Origin: Streptomyces cyaneochromogenes
GTDB lineage: Bacteria; Actinomycetota; Actinomycetes; Streptomycetales; Streptomycetaceae
DNA length: 64,000 nucleotides
NCBI RefSeq assembly: GCF_003963535.1
Contig: NZ_CP034539.1
Location: 7,936,001-8,000,000 of the forward strand
Reading direction: 5' to 3'
Shown here: positions 8,336-17,455 of the stretch, piece by piece
Numbering within the stretch: position 1 is the stretch's first letter
Layout of the letters: each line of letters begins with the position of its first letter
Notes under the pieces: generated by a model
The model's database searches: none
Told to the model about the DNA's origin: nothing
The model's input: the letters and a program-made list of their open reading frames with translations, nothing else
Program-made: the position numbers and the translations under genes

Positions 8336-9592
8336 GTGGCTCATCTGCTGGTGGTAGAGAGCTGGGTCGGGTCGATGAGCAGGCTGCTGCCACGCGCGAT
8401 CCGGGAGGGCGGACACGAGTTCACCTTCCTCACCCGTGACCTGCATCACTACCTGCGCTCGGCACCCGAGGGGGTGGCGCATCCGCTGCTCGGCGCCCGC
8501 AACGTGATCACGGCCGACACCAACGACCTCGACGCCCTGCTGCCCGAAGTGGAGCGGCTGCACTCGGTCCTGGGCTTCGACGGGGTGATCACTTCCTGCG
8601 ACTACTACCTGCCGACGGTGGCCCGCATCGCCGGACACCTCGGACTGCCCGGCCCCGGCCCCGAGGCGGTGGAGAACGCCTGCCGCAAGGACGCCACCCG
8701 CCGCGTCCTCGCCGACGCGGGCCTGCCCGGACCGCGCTTCGCGGTGCACGAGGAGTGGGCCGACCTCGCGCGGGCCGCGAAGGAGATCGGCTACCCGCTC
8801 GTCGCCAAGCCGGTCGACCTGTGCGCGGGCATGTATGTGCGGCGCGTCGACGACGAGGACCAACTGGCCGAGTTGTTCCGCGCGTTGGCCGAGTTCCCGG
8901 TCAACGCCCGCGGGCAGCGGCGCACCCCCGCCGTCCTCCTCGAAGAGCTCCTCGACGGCCCCGAGGTCAGCGTCGAGACCGTGTCGCACGGGGGTGCGGT
9001 GCACCTGGTCGGCGTCACCGACAAGAGCATCGGCGGAGCGCCCGCCTTCATCGAGACCGGCCACATGTTCCCCGCCGCGCTGCCGCTCGCCGACACGGAC
9101 GCCGTCGAGCAGACCGCGCTCGGCGCCCTGAAGGCGCTGGGGCTGACGGACGGGGTCGTGGCGCACACCGAGATCAAGCTGACCTCCGCCGGGCCGCGCC
9201 TCGTCGAGGTCAACCCCCGGCCCGCCGGCAACCGCATCACCGAGCTGGTCCGCCATGTCACCGGCATCGACCTCGCCGCCGCCTTCGTGGACGTCGCCCT
9301 CGGCCGCGAGCCCGACCTCAGGCGCACCGACACCGGGCTGCGCAGCGCCGCCATCGGCTTCCTCGTCCCGGACCGCGCGGGCACGCTCCAAACGCTGGAC
9401 GGTGGTCAACTTGCCGACGAACCAGGTGTGTTGGAGGTGCAGCTCGCCGAGTCCGGCAAGACCGTGAAGGCGGCGGGCAGCAACAACGAGTACCTCGGTC
9501 ATGTCATGGCCGGTGACCCGGACGGCCTCGGCGCCCGCGACCGCGTCGAGGGTCTGCTGGCCGGGCTGCGCGCGGGGCTGGTGATCCGATGA
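8336..9592 (+). CDS. ATP-grasp carboxylate-amine ligase (putative metallophore biosynthesis)
   Basis: A 418-residue ATP-grasp enzyme: an N-terminal pre-ATP-grasp Rossmann domain (about 1-105), an ATP-binding core with the Lys-rich GYPLVAKP strand, and the metal-binding VEVNPRPAGNR loop near the end of the core. ATP-grasp ligases activate a carboxylate as acyl phosphate and couple it to an amine. It is the first gene of a ten-gene run in which almost every start overlaps the preceding stop; the next gene starts at ATGA across its stop codon. In context it probably makes an amide or peptide bond in a small amino-acid-derived product. Substrates are unknown. Confidence 0.8.
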   Translation: MAHLLVVESWVGSMSRLLPRAIREGGHEFTFLTRDLHHYLRSAPEGVAHPLLGARNVITADTNDLDALLPEVERLHSVLGFDGVITSCDYYLPTVARIAGHLGLPGPGPEAVENACRKDATRRVLADAGLPGPRFAVHEEWADLARAAKEIGYPLVAKPVDLCAGMYVRRVDDEDQLAELFRALAEFPVNARGQRRTPAVLLEELLDGPEVSVETVSHGGAVHLVGVTDKSIGGAPAFIETGHMFPAALPLADTDAVEQTALGALKALGLTDGVVAHTEIKLTSAGPRLVEVNPRPAGNRITELVRHVTGIDLAAAFVDVALGREPDLRRTDTGLRSAAIGFLVPDRAGTLQTLDGGQLADEPGVLEVQLAESGKTVKAAGSNNEYLGHVMAGDPDGLGARDRVEGLLAGLRAGLVIR

Positions 9593-10434
9593 CCGGCATC
9601 GCCGCCTCGCCGACGGCGCCCTGCCGGACGTACGACGAACTCGTCGCCCGCGTCCGCGAAGGCGCCCTCGGCCCCGACCCGCACACTCAGCGCATCGCCG
9701 TCGCCTTCACCACCCGCCAGGCCGTACGGCACGACGGGCGCGGCACCGGCTACCGCAACGAGGTCCTCAGCCTCCGCCTCGCCGAGGCCGTCGGATCGTG
9801 CGCCGTGGAGCCGGGGGAGCTGCCCGACAGCGCGCTCGACGACTGCGTCGGCGCCGATGTCGCACGGCTGCTCGGCCATCCGCTGGCAGCCGTGCGGGTG
9901 GCCGCCCTCGACGCCTATCTGATGCACGTCACTCCGCACACGCCGGACCACGGGGCGCTGCCGGTCGCGCTGCCCGCCGGGTCGTCGCTGGGGAAGTCCA
10001 CGGCGCGGGCGAAGGCGGTCGTGGAGCTGCTGGACCTGCCGGGCGGTTCGCGGGTGCTGGTGGTGGGGGTCGTCAACTCGCTTCTGGAGGCGCTGCGTTC
10101 GCGCGGGCTCGGCTATGTGCCGTGCGACCTCAAGGGCGGGGTGACCGAGTGGGGCGAACCCGTGGTCACCGACGCGCTCGCCGCCGCCGGGCGCTGTGAC
10201 GCGCTGCTCGTGTCCGGGATGACCCTGGGCAACGGCACCTTCGAGCCGCTGCGCGAGCACGCCCTGCGGCACGGCAAGCAGCTGGTGATGTTCGCGCAGA
10301 CCGGCAGCGCGGTACTGCCCCGCTTCCTCGGGCACGGCGTGAGCGCGGTGTGCGCGGAGCCGTACCCCTTCTTCTGGCTCGACGGCGGGCCCGGCATCGT
10401 CCACCGGTACCGCTGTCCCGGGGGTGCGCGATGA
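9589..10434 (+). CDS. DUF364-like (putative heavy-metal chelation) Rossmann protein
   Basis: A 281-residue cytoplasmic protein whose layout fits the DUF364 family, which has an N-terminal enolase-like alpha/beta part and a C-terminal Rossmann-like domain (GGSRVLVVGVVNSLLEAL, then CDALLVSGMTLGNGT). DUF364 was named as a putative heavy-metal chelation domain from structural work; its reaction is not known. It overlaps the ATP-grasp gene by 4 bp and the PLP-enzyme gene by 4 bp, so it is translationally coupled to both. The location between two biosynthetic enzymes suggests a catalytic or cofactor-handling role in the same pathway. The family call is by pattern and should be confirmed by profile search. 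Confidence 0.6.
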   Translation: MTGIAASPTAPCRTYDELVARVREGALGPDPHTQRIAVAFTTRQAVRHDGRGTGYRNEVLSLRLAEAVGSCAVEPGELPDSALDDCVGADVARLLGHPLAAVRVAALDAYLMHVTPHTPDHGALPVALPAGSSLGKSTARAKAVVELLDLPGGSRVLVVGVVNSLLEALRSRGLGYVPCDLKGGVTEWGEPVVTDALAAAGRCDALLVSGMTLGNGTFEPLREHALRHGKQLVMFAQTGSAVLPRFLGHGVSAVCAEPYPFFWLDGGPGIVHRYRCPGGAR

Positions 10435-11519
10435 CCCTCACGACCACCGCCGCCGTACGCCCGCCCGCCGCGCGCCCCGAGTTGCTCGCCCTGCTCGGCC
10501 GTACCCCCGTCGTCCGCGTCACCAGCGAACTGCCGCACTCCCACCCCGGTTTCTGGGCCAAGCTCGAAGGGCTCGCCGCGGGCGGCATGAAGGCGCGGGC
10601 CGCCGTGTCGATGCTGCTCGGTGCGCGCGAGCGCGGTGAACTGCGGCCCGGCGCCCCGGTGGTGGAGTCCACGTCCGGCACGCTCGGCATCGGGCTGGCC
10701 TTCGCCGGACAGGCCCTCGGTCATCCCGTCGTCCTGGTCGGCGACAGCGAACTGGAGCCGTCCATGCGGCAGTTGCTGCGCGCACACGGCGTCCGCCTGG
10801 AACTCGTCGACCGCCCGGCCCCACAGGGCGGCTGGCAGGCCGCCCGGCTCGGCAGGCTGCGCGAACTGCTCGCCGAACTGCCTGACGCCTACTGGCCCGA
10901 CCAGTACAACAACCCCGACAACACGGTCGGCTACGCCTCCCTCGCCGCCGAACTCGGCGCTCAGCTCGACCACTTGGACATCCTGGTGTGCAGCGTCGGC
11001 ACCGGCGGCCACAGCGCGGGCATCATCGCCCCGCTGCGCCGGCACTGGCCCGCGCTGCGGCTCATCGGCGTCGACGCCACCGGCTCCACCATCTTCGGCC
11101 AGCCCGCCCGGCCCCGCCTGATGCGCGGCCTCGGCAGCAGCATCCACCCCCGCAACGTCGCCTACGACGCCTTCGACGAGGTCCACTGGATCGGCCCCGC
11201 CGAGGCCGTGGACAGCTGCCGGCGGCTCGCCCGGGGCAGCTTCGTCAGCGGCGGCTGGAGCACGGGGGCCGTCGCGCGGGTCGCCGCCTGGGCGGCCTGT
11301 GTGCACCCGGGCGCGGTCGTCGCCACCGTCTTCCCCGACGGGCCGCACCGCTACCTCGGCACCGTCTACGACGACGACTTCCTCGCCGCCCACGGCCTCG
11401 ACCCGGCCGGTGCCGCCACCCGGCCCGTGGAGATACCGCACCCGTACGCCGCCGAGGCGAGCGGATGGGCGCGGTGCACCCGGGTCGCGGACCCGCTCTC
11501 TCTCGGAAGGACACAGTGA
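10431..11519 (+). CDS. PLP-dependent cysteine synthase-family enzyme
   Basis: A 362-residue fold-type II PLP enzyme of the CysK/SbnA family. Visible are the Schiff-base lysine (Lys54, GGMKARAA), the substrate loop ESTSGTLG (80-86), the phosphate-binding GTGGHSAG and a GGWSTGA segment near the C-terminus. These enzymes eliminate an O-acyl or O-phospho group from serine and add a nucleophile; in staphyloferrin B biosynthesis (SbnA) and in EDDS-type pathways the nucleophile is an amino acid nitrogen. No SbnB homologue is nearby. The ATG at 10431 overlaps the previous stop. I infer that it forms a C-N or C-S bond in the product; it is less likely a housekeeping cysteine synthase because of its operon. 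Confidence 0.82.
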   Translation: MTLTTTAAVRPPAARPELLALLGRTPVVRVTSELPHSHPGFWAKLEGLAAGGMKARAAVSMLLGARERGELRPGAPVVESTSGTLGIGLAFAGQALGHPVVLVGDSELEPSMRQLLRAHGVRLELVDRPAPQGGWQAARLGRLRELLAELPDAYWPDQYNNPDNTVGYASLAAELGAQLDHLDILVCSVGTGGHSAGIIAPLRRHWPALRLIGVDATGSTIFGQPARPRLMRGLGSSIHPRNVAYDAFDEVHWIGPAEAVDSCRRLARGSFVSGGWSTGAVARVAAWAACVHPGAVVATVFPDGPHRYLGTVYDDDFLAAHGLDPAGAATRPVEIPHPYAAEASGWARCTRVADPLSLGRTQ

Positions 11520-12574
11520 AGGCCCACCTGCGCACCGTACGTCTCGAACTCGCCGAGCCGCTGCGCATCTCCCGATCCACCATGTCCGCACGCGAGGCCG
11601 TGTGGCTCCGCGTCGAGCACGACGGGCTGTCCGGGTACGGCGAAGCCGTCAGCAGCGTGTACTACGGGCTCGACGCCGAGACACTGGTACGGCTGCTGGC
11701 GGGCGTGAATCTGAGGCGATTCGCCGATCCGGAGCGTGCCCTGGAGGCCCTGCGGGCAGGCGCGTTGGCATCGCAGGAAGCCGAAACGCCTCCCGCCGTC
11801 ACCGCCGCCGTCGAGTCCGCCCTCCTCGACCTCGTCGGCAAGCGCGCGGGCGTCCCCGTCCACCGTCTCCTGGGAGCGTCGGAGCCCCCGGTGGCCGCCA
11901 CCGCGCGCACCATCGGCATCACCTCGCCGACCCGTGCGGCCGCCGAGGCCCGGCGCCTGGCCGCGAGCGGCTTCGAGATCGTCAAGGTCAAGGCGGGCAC
12001 ACCCGACCCCGAGGACGACGTCGAACGCGTACGGGTCATCCGCGACGCCGCTCCCCGCATCCGGCTGCTGCTCGACCCCAACGGCGCCTGGAGCACGGCA
12101 CAGGCCTCGGCCCTGCTGCCGCGCTTCGCCGACCTCGGCGTCGAGGCCGTCGAGCAGCCCCTCGCCCCCGGGGACCCGGACGCGCTGGGCGCCCTCGCCG
12201 AGCGGTCGCCGCTGCCCGTCATCGCCGACGAGGACGCCGTGTCCCTGGACGACGCGCGGCGCCTGGCCGGGCGCGTGCACGGTGTCAACGTCAAGCTCGC
12301 CAAGTGCGGCGGCGTCCACGCCGCCCTGCGCATCGCCGAGTCGATCGAGGGCAGCGGGACCGAGCTGATGCTGGGCTGCCTCACCGCCAGCACCCTCGGT
12401 CTCGCGCCCGCCGTCCAGCTGGCCGACCGCGCCCGCTGGACCGACCTCGACGGACATCTGCTGCTCGCCGACGATCCGTGGCGCGGGATCGGCGGCGCCG
12501 ACGGATTCGTACGCGCGAGTGACCGGCCGGGGCTGGGCGTCGAGGAGGTGACGGCACATGAGGACGTGGCGTGA
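11516..12574 (+). CDS. enolase-superfamily dipeptide epimerase-like enzyme
   Basis: A 352-residue member of the muconate-lactonizing/dipeptide-epimerase group. All catalytic elements are present: KxK pair K157/K159 (IVKVKAG), metal ligands D187 (LLDPNG), E213 (VEQPL) and D238 (IADED), and the second-face lysine K260 (NVKLAKCGG). The two-lysine arrangement supports 1,1-proton transfer, that is, epimerisation of an amino-acid alpha-carbon, as in L-Ala-D/L-Glu epimerases. It starts at GTG 11516, whose GTGA overlaps the stop of the PLP enzyme. Together with the ATP-grasp ligase it could epimerise a residue in a dipeptide-like intermediate of the cluster product; a cell-wall peptide recycling role is the alternative. 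Confidence 0.85.
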   Translation: MKAHLRTVRLELAEPLRISRSTMSAREAVWLRVEHDGLSGYGEAVSSVYYGLDAETLVRLLAGVNLRRFADPERALEALRAGALASQEAETPPAVTAAVESALLDLVGKRAGVPVHRLLGASEPPVAATARTIGITSPTRAAAEARRLAASGFEIVKVKAGTPDPEDDVERVRVIRDAAPRIRLLLDPNGAWSTAQASALLPRFADLGVEAVEQPLAPGDPDALGALAERSPLPVIADEDAVSLDDARRLAGRVHGVNVKLAKCGGVHAALRIAESIEGSGTELMLGCLTASTLGLAPAVQLADRARWTDLDGHLLLADDPWRGIGGADGFVRASDRPGLGVEEVTAHEDVA

Positions 12575-13820
12575 GATGCGCGGCTTCCCCGTCGCCGTCC
12601 AGCTCCTGCTGGTCAACCAGCTCGGCGTCAACACCGGCTTCTACCTGCTCATCCCGTACCTCGCCACCCACCTCGGCGAGAACCTGGGCATGTCGGCGGC
12701 GGTCGTCGGGATCGTCCTCGGCGTGCGCAACCTCAGCCAGCAGGGGCTGTTCATCATCGGCGGCTCGGCGTCGGACCGGCTCGGGGCGCGGGGCGTCATC
12801 ATCGCCGGGTGTGCGCTGCGGACCGTCGGGTTCGGGCTGTTCGCGCTGGGCGACGGGCTGGCGGTGCTGCTCGCCGCGTCCGTGCTGAGCGGGCTCGCGG
12901 GGGCGCTGTTCAACCCGGCCGTGCGGGCGTATCTCGCCCAGGAGTCGGGGGAGCGCAAGGCGGAGGCGTTCGCGCTCTTCAACGTCTTCGCGACGACCGG
13001 CGCACTCATCGGGCCGCTGCTCGGCAGCGCGCTGCTCCTCGTCGACTTCCGTACCTCCGCGCTGACCGCCGCCGGCATCTTCGCGGTGCTCACCGTGGCG
13101 CAGGCCCTCGTCCTGCCCGCGCGCAAGGTCGAACCCAGCGGGAGCGGTGTCCTCGGGGACTGGCGCGAGGTGCTCGGCAACCGGGCCTTCCTGGCCTTCG
13201 CGCTCGCCATGGTCGGCATGTTCACCCTGGAGAACCAGCTCTATCTGCTGCTGCCCGACGGCGCCCGTGCGGCCACCGGCTGGGACGGGGCGGCGGGCAT
13301 CGTCTTCCTCGTCGGTACGGTCGCCAACCTGGCGCTGCAGCTGAGAATCACCCGGCGCCTCAAGTCCCGCGGCCACAGGGCCGGTTGGATCGCGGCCGGG
13401 CTCGCGCTGATGGGCCTGGCCTTCCTGCCGCCGGCCCTGGTGGCGGGCGCGGGAACGGCCGGGTGGCTCGACGCCGTACCCGTGCTGCTCGGCGCGCTGC
13501 TGCTCTACCTGGGCATCATGATCGCCTCGCCGTTCGTGATGGAGCTGATCCCCCGCTTCGGCCGCCCCGAACTGACCGGCACGTACTTCGGGATCTTCTA
13601 CGTCGTCTCGGGCGTCGCCGCCGCCGTCGGCAACACCGTCGTGGGCTGGGCCATGGACGCCGGGGAGAGCGACGGCCGCGCGTGGCTGCCGTGGGTGTGC
13701 TGCGCCGTGTTCGGCTCGGCCTCGGCGGCCGGGGTGGCGTGGCTGCACCGGCGCGGGGCGCTGCCCGCGGATCCGGCACCGGCGGCTCCCGTGCGGGCCG
13801 GCGAGAGGAGTTCGGCGTGA
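12558..13820 (+). CDS. MFS transporter, putative product exporter
   Basis: A 420-residue major facilitator with about 12 hydrophobic segments and an A-like loop (SASDRLGARG, about 76-85) between helices 2 and 3. It is drug-efflux-like rather than a sugar porter. Its start lies 17 bp inside the epimerase gene and its stop is overlapped by the methyltransferase GTG, so it is translated as part of the operon. In siderophore and opine-metallophore operons an MFS protein in this place (SbnD, CntE) exports the finished chelator; I infer the same here. Confidence 0.82.
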   Translation: MRTWREMRGFPVAVQLLLVNQLGVNTGFYLLIPYLATHLGENLGMSAAVVGIVLGVRNLSQQGLFIIGGSASDRLGARGVIIAGCALRTVGFGLFALGDGLAVLLAASVLSGLAGALFNPAVRAYLAQESGERKAEAFALFNVFATTGALIGPLLGSALLLVDFRTSALTAAGIFAVLTVAQALVLPARKVEPSGSGVLGDWREVLGNRAFLAFALAMVGMFTLENQLYLLLPDGARAATGWDGAAGIVFLVGTVANLALQLRITRRLKSRGHRAGWIAAGLALMGLAFLPPALVAGAGTAGWLDAVPVLLGALLLYLGIMIASPFVMELIPRFGRPELTGTYFGIFYVVSGVAAAVGNTVVGWAMDAGESDGRAWLPWVCCAVFGSASAAGVAWLHRRGALPADPAPAAPVRAGERSSA

Positions 13821-14920
13821 GCGCGATGCGGGGCGGAGAGGTGTATCCGCACACGGCCGGCGGCGAAGGGGCCGGCGGTGGTTCCGGTGCCGGCACCGGC
13901 GAGCCGGTCGGCTGTGGGCCGGACTTGGCGGTCGTGAGGCCGGGTGAGTGGGCGGGTGCCGGCCGGTACGGGAGTGGCGCGCGGGGCGAGCGGGAGTCCG
14001 GTCGGGCCGTTTCGGCGGTGGGCGGGGACGGTGGCCTCGATGTCGGTGGTCCGGGTGGGGGGACCGGCGTCGGTGACGTCGGCCCTGGCGGGAGCGGCAG
14101 CTCCGTGGGCGGTGCCCGGCACGCCGGTCGCAACCTCCTCACCGACAACCCCGCCCTGTACGAGGCCCGCTTCCCCGACCCCGACCGGCTCGCCGGACGC
14201 TGGGCCGAGGACTGCCTGCGGCGCCACGGCGCCGGGCCGCGCGTCCTGGACATGGGCTGCGGTACCGGCCGCGACGCGGCGCACCTGCACTCCGCCGGCC
14301 GTACGGTGACCGGCGCCGACCTCTCCGAGGCGATGCTGGCCCACGCCCGCGCCCACCACCCGGGCCCGGCGTACGTCAGGGCCGACCTGCACGGCTTCGA
14401 CGCGCGGGACCTGGGCCGGGACGCCTTCGACGCGGTCGTCTGCCTGGACAGCTCCCTGCTGTACTGCCACACCAACGACCAGCTCGACGGTTTCCTCGCC
14501 TCCTGCCGCCGGGCCCTCGCGCCGGGTGGGCTGCTGGTCGCGGAGATGCGCAACGGGGCGTACTTCCTCGGCCGTACGGACCTCCTGGACGCCCCGTCCG
14601 TCAACGCCTTCACCTGGCAGGGCACCGCCTACCGGTCGACCACGACGCTGACCGTCGACCGTACGGCGCAGCTTCTGCGCCGAACCCGCGTATGGACGGC
14701 CGACGACGGAACGCCGCCCGTCGAACAGCGCTCCGCCTGGCGGCTGCTGTTCCCGCAGGAGCTGCGGCACTTCCTCGCCACGCACGGCTTCGAGGTGCTC
14801 GAACTGAACGACGGGCCCGGCCCGCGCACCGAACCCCCTTGGCGGGACGGCGAGTTGCCCGGTACCGCCACCGACGCCGACCGGCTGCACGTCGTCGCGC
14901 GCCGCCGCCACACCCTCTGA
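13817..14920 (+). CDS. class I SAM-dependent methyltransferase with long Gly-rich N-terminus
   Basis: The conserved domain (about residues 115-330 of 367) is a small-molecule methyltransferase: VLDMGCGTGRDAAHL SAM loop, ADLSEAML, then the CLDSSLLYC and APGGLLVAEMRN strands. The first roughly 100 residues are an unusual Gly/Val-rich stretch without recognisable motifs. The GTG at 13817 is supported by GAGGAG 6 nt upstream and by the 4-bp overlap with the MFS stop, but translation might really begin further in, near 14107. It would N- or O-methylate the cluster product. It is followed after 19 nt by the ABC importer genes. Confidence 0.78.
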   Translation: MSAMRGGEVYPHTAGGEGAGGGSGAGTGEPVGCGPDLAVVRPGEWAGAGRYGSGARGERESGRAVSAVGGDGGLDVGGPGGGTGVGDVGPGGSGSSVGGARHAGRNLLTDNPALYEARFPDPDRLAGRWAEDCLRRHGAGPRVLDMGCGTGRDAAHLHSAGRTVTGADLSEAMLAHARAHHPGPAYVRADLHGFDARDLGRDAFDAVVCLDSSLLYCHTNDQLDGFLASCRRALAPGGLLVAEMRNGAYFLGRTDLLDAPSVNAFTWQGTAYRSTTTLTVDRTAQLLRRTRVWTADDGTPPVEQRSAWRLLFPQELRHFLATHGFEVLELNDGPGPRTEPPWRDGELPGTATDADRLHVVARRRHTL

Positions 14921-14939
14921 CCCGAAGGATCACTCACCC

Positions 14940-16505
14940 ATGCATGACGAACGTTTCCCCGGCCTGCGCCGTCGCGGCTTCCTCGCCGCCACCACCGGCG
15001 CCGCCGCCCTCGCCCTCGTAGGCTGCGGCGGCGGAACGGACGACAAGGCGGCCGGTGGCTCCGGCACCCCGAAGCGTGGCGGACGCCTGCGTGCCGCGTT
15101 CGCCGGAGGCGGGGCCAGCGAGACCCTCGACCCGCACCTGGCCAACCTCTTCGCGGACGTCGCCCGCGCCAAGGCCCTCTTCGACAAGCTCGCCGACTAC
15201 GGCGCCGACCTCTCCGCCGAGCCCCGCCTCGCCGAGAAGTGGGAGGCCGACAAGGGCCTTGACCGCTGGCAGGTGACGCTGCGTCAGGCGACCTTCCACG
15301 ACGGAAAGCCCGTCACCGCCAAGGACGTCCTCTACAGCTACCGCCGGATCGCCGACCCCAAGCAGGCCTTCCGCGCCAAGGCGTCCCTGGAGCCCATCGA
15401 CCTCGACGCCAGCCGCGCCACCGGCGAGCGCTCCATCGAGTTCGTCCTCAAGCGGCCCACCGCCGAATTCCCCAACATCCTCGCCGCGTTCGGCGCGTAC
15501 ATCGTCCCCGAGAACGCCACCGAGTTCGACAAGAAGCCCATCGGCTCGGGCCCCTTCCGGTTCGTTTCCTTCACACCCGGCCGTTCCGCCGTCTTCCGCC
15601 GCTACGACGACCACTGGGACGGCGCCCCGCTCCTCGACGAGATCGAGTTCGTCGTCGCCAACGAGGAGTCCGCCCGCGTCAACGCCCTGCTCGGCGGCCA
15701 GGTCGAGTACGCGCACGAGCTCAACCCGACCACCGCCCGCGCGCACGAGGGCAAGGGCCAGATCGAGATCGTGCGGCTGCGCAACAGCGCCATGCAGGCC
15801 TTCTGCATGAAGACCGACCGTGCGCCCTTCGACGACAAGCGGGTCCGCGAGGCCTTCTTCCTGATCGCCGACCGGCAGGAACTCGTCGACGGCGCGCTGT
15901 CCGGCGCGGGCGAGGTCGGCAACGACCTGTTCGGCAAGGGGTACGAGTACTACGCCGCCGACCTGCCGCAGCGCGAGCAGGACCTCGACAGGGCCCGCGC
16001 CCTGCTCAAGCAGGCCGGTGCCGAGAAGCTCAAGGTCACCCTGGACACCTCGGCCGTCGCCGCCGGGTTCACCGAGGCCGCCGGCATCTTCCGCGACCAG
16101 GCCGCCAAGGCGGGCGTCACGATCGACGTGAAGATGGGCAGCAAGGACTCCTACTGGAGCGACATCCTCGACGGCGGCACCCTGTCCTGCTACCGCTCCG
16201 GCGCCATGCCCATCGAGGCCCACATCTCCCAGCGCCTGCTCACCGACTCCACCACCAACGCCACCAAGTGGCAGCACAAGGACTTCGACGCCCTCTACCA
16301 GCAGGCCCAGGCCACCCGCGACAAGACCGAACGGGCCGCCGTCTACGAGCGGATGCAGCGCCGGCTGTACTCCGAGGGCGGCTTCCTGATCTGGGGCTTC
16401 GCCGACTGGATCATCGGAACGGCCAAGACGGTGAAGGGGGTTGAGACCAAGGCGCCGGCCAACACCCTCGACTGGGCCCGCTTCGACAAGGTGTGGCTCG
16501 CGTGA
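14940..16505 (+). CDS. ABC importer substrate-binding lipoprotein, peptide/nickel (SBP_bac_5) family
   Basis: A 521-residue extracytoplasmic binding protein. The N-terminus has a twin-arginine stretch (RRRGFLA) and a lipobox ending in ALVGC, so it is probably a Tat-exported lipoprotein. The mature part follows the cluster C (OppA/DppA/NikA) pattern: ETLDPHLANL, RLAEKWE, FHDGKPVTAKDVLYSYRR, IGSGPF, VREAFF..DRQELV. Members bind oligopeptides, nickel complexes or metallophores (CntA for staphylopine). Here it is the first of four importer genes placed directly behind a biosynthetic and export set, which favours re-uptake of the metal-loaded product over peptide feeding. Confidence 0.88.
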   Translation: MHDERFPGLRRRGFLAATTGAAALALVGCGGGTDDKAAGGSGTPKRGGRLRAAFAGGGASETLDPHLANLFADVARAKALFDKLADYGADLSAEPRLAEKWEADKGLDRWQVTLRQATFHDGKPVTAKDVLYSYRRIADPKQAFRAKASLEPIDLDASRATGERSIEFVLKRPTAEFPNILAAFGAYIVPENATEFDKKPIGSGPFRFVSFTPGRSAVFRRYDDHWDGAPLLDEIEFVVANEESARVNALLGGQVEYAHELNPTTARAHEGKGQIEIVRLRNSAMQAFCMKTDRAPFDDKRVREAFFLIADRQELVDGALSGAGEVGNDLFGKGYEYYAADLPQREQDLDRARALLKQAGAEKLKVTLDTSAVAAGFTEAAGIFRDQAAKAGVTIDVKMGSKDSYWSDILDGGTLSCYRSGAMPIEAHISQRLLTDSTTNATKWQHKDFDALYQQAQATRDKTERAAVYERMQRRLYSEGGFLIWGFADWIIGTAKTVKGVETKAPANTLDWARFDKVWLA

Positions 16506-17455
16506 GCGGACTGCGCTCCTTCGTCGCCCGGCGGCTGCTCCTCGGCGCCCTGCAGACCGTGGCCGTCGTGCTGCTGGTCTTCGCGCTCACCGAGGCGCTG
16601 CCGGGCGACGCCGCGGTGGCCCTCGCGGGCGACCAGCCGGACCCGGCGCGCATCGCGGCGATCCGCGAGGCCATGGACCTGGACCGGCCGGCGTACGAGC
16701 GGCTGGCCGGCTGGGCGACGGGCCTGCTGCACGGCGACCTCGGCACCTCCCTGACCTCCGGCCGCCCGGTCGCCCACTACATCGCCGACGGTTTCGGCCC
16801 GACGCTGCTGCTCGCCACGCTCACCCTCGCCCTCCTGGTCCCGATCGGCTTCGGCCTCGGTGTGCTCGCCGCCCGTCACGAGGGGCGGCTCGTCGACCGG
16901 CTGGTCAGCTCGGTGACGCTGGCCGTGTACGCGGTCCCGGAGTTCGCCCTCGGGGTGCTGCTGGTGACGGTCCTCGCCATCAAACTGGCGTGGCTGCCGC
17001 CGACGGCTCTCGGCTACGGCACCGACCTGCTCGCCCATCCGGCGGCACTGGTCCTGCCGGTGCTGGTCCTGCTCTCCCGCCCGGTGTGCTCCCTGTCCCG
17101 CCTGGTGCGGGCCGGCATGGTCGACGCCCTCGCCTCCCCCTACGCGGCTCACGCCCGCCGCTACGGCGTCCCCGGCGCCCGTGTCCGCTACACGCACGCC
17201 CTGCCGAACGCCCTCGCTCCGGCCGTGCAGCAACTCGCCCGTACCGTCGACTGGTTGCTGTGCGGCGTGATCGTCGTGGAGGCCCTCTTCGTGATCCCGG
17301 GCCTGGGCACGGTCCTCCTCAACGCGGTCGCCGAACGGGACGTACCGGTGGTGCAGGGGCTGGCCGTGGTGTTCGGCGTGCTGACGGTCGTCCTGAACCT
17401 CGGCGCCGACCTGGTGGCCCACCGGCTCACCCCTCGCGCGGGGGTGGCCGCATGA
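16502..17455 (+). CDS. ABC importer permease, DppB/NikB type
   Basis: A 317-residue inner-membrane permease of the DppB class: N-terminal RRLLLGALQT helix, the conserved DLGTSL and PVAHYI segments, and an EAA-like loop (YAAHARRYGVPGARVRYTHALPNAL) that contacts the ATPase. Six membrane segments are expected. The start GTG at 16502 overlaps the TGA of the binding-protein gene. It pairs with the next permease as the heterodimeric channel of the importer. Confidence 0.88.
   Translation: MSGLRSFVARRLLLGALQTVAVVLLVFALTEALPGDAAVALAGDQPDPARIAAIREAMDLDRPAYERLAGWATGLLHGDLGTSLTSGRPVAHYIADGFGPTLLLATLTLALLVPIGFGLGVLAARHEGRLVDRLVSSVTLAVYAVPEFALGVLLVTVLAIKLAWLPPTALGYGTDLLAHPAALVLPVLVLLSRPVCSLSRLVRAGMVDALASPYAAHARRYGVPGARVRYTHALPNALAPAVQQLARTVDWLLCGVIVVEALFVIPGLGTVLLNAVAERDVPVVQGLAVVFGVLTVVLNLGADLVAHRLTPRAGVAA

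Noticed and set aside
10431..11519. Housekeeping cysteine synthase (cysK/cysM)
   Set aside because: Its active-site lysine motif and C-terminus differ from CysK and it is embedded in a specialised operon without serine acetyltransferase.
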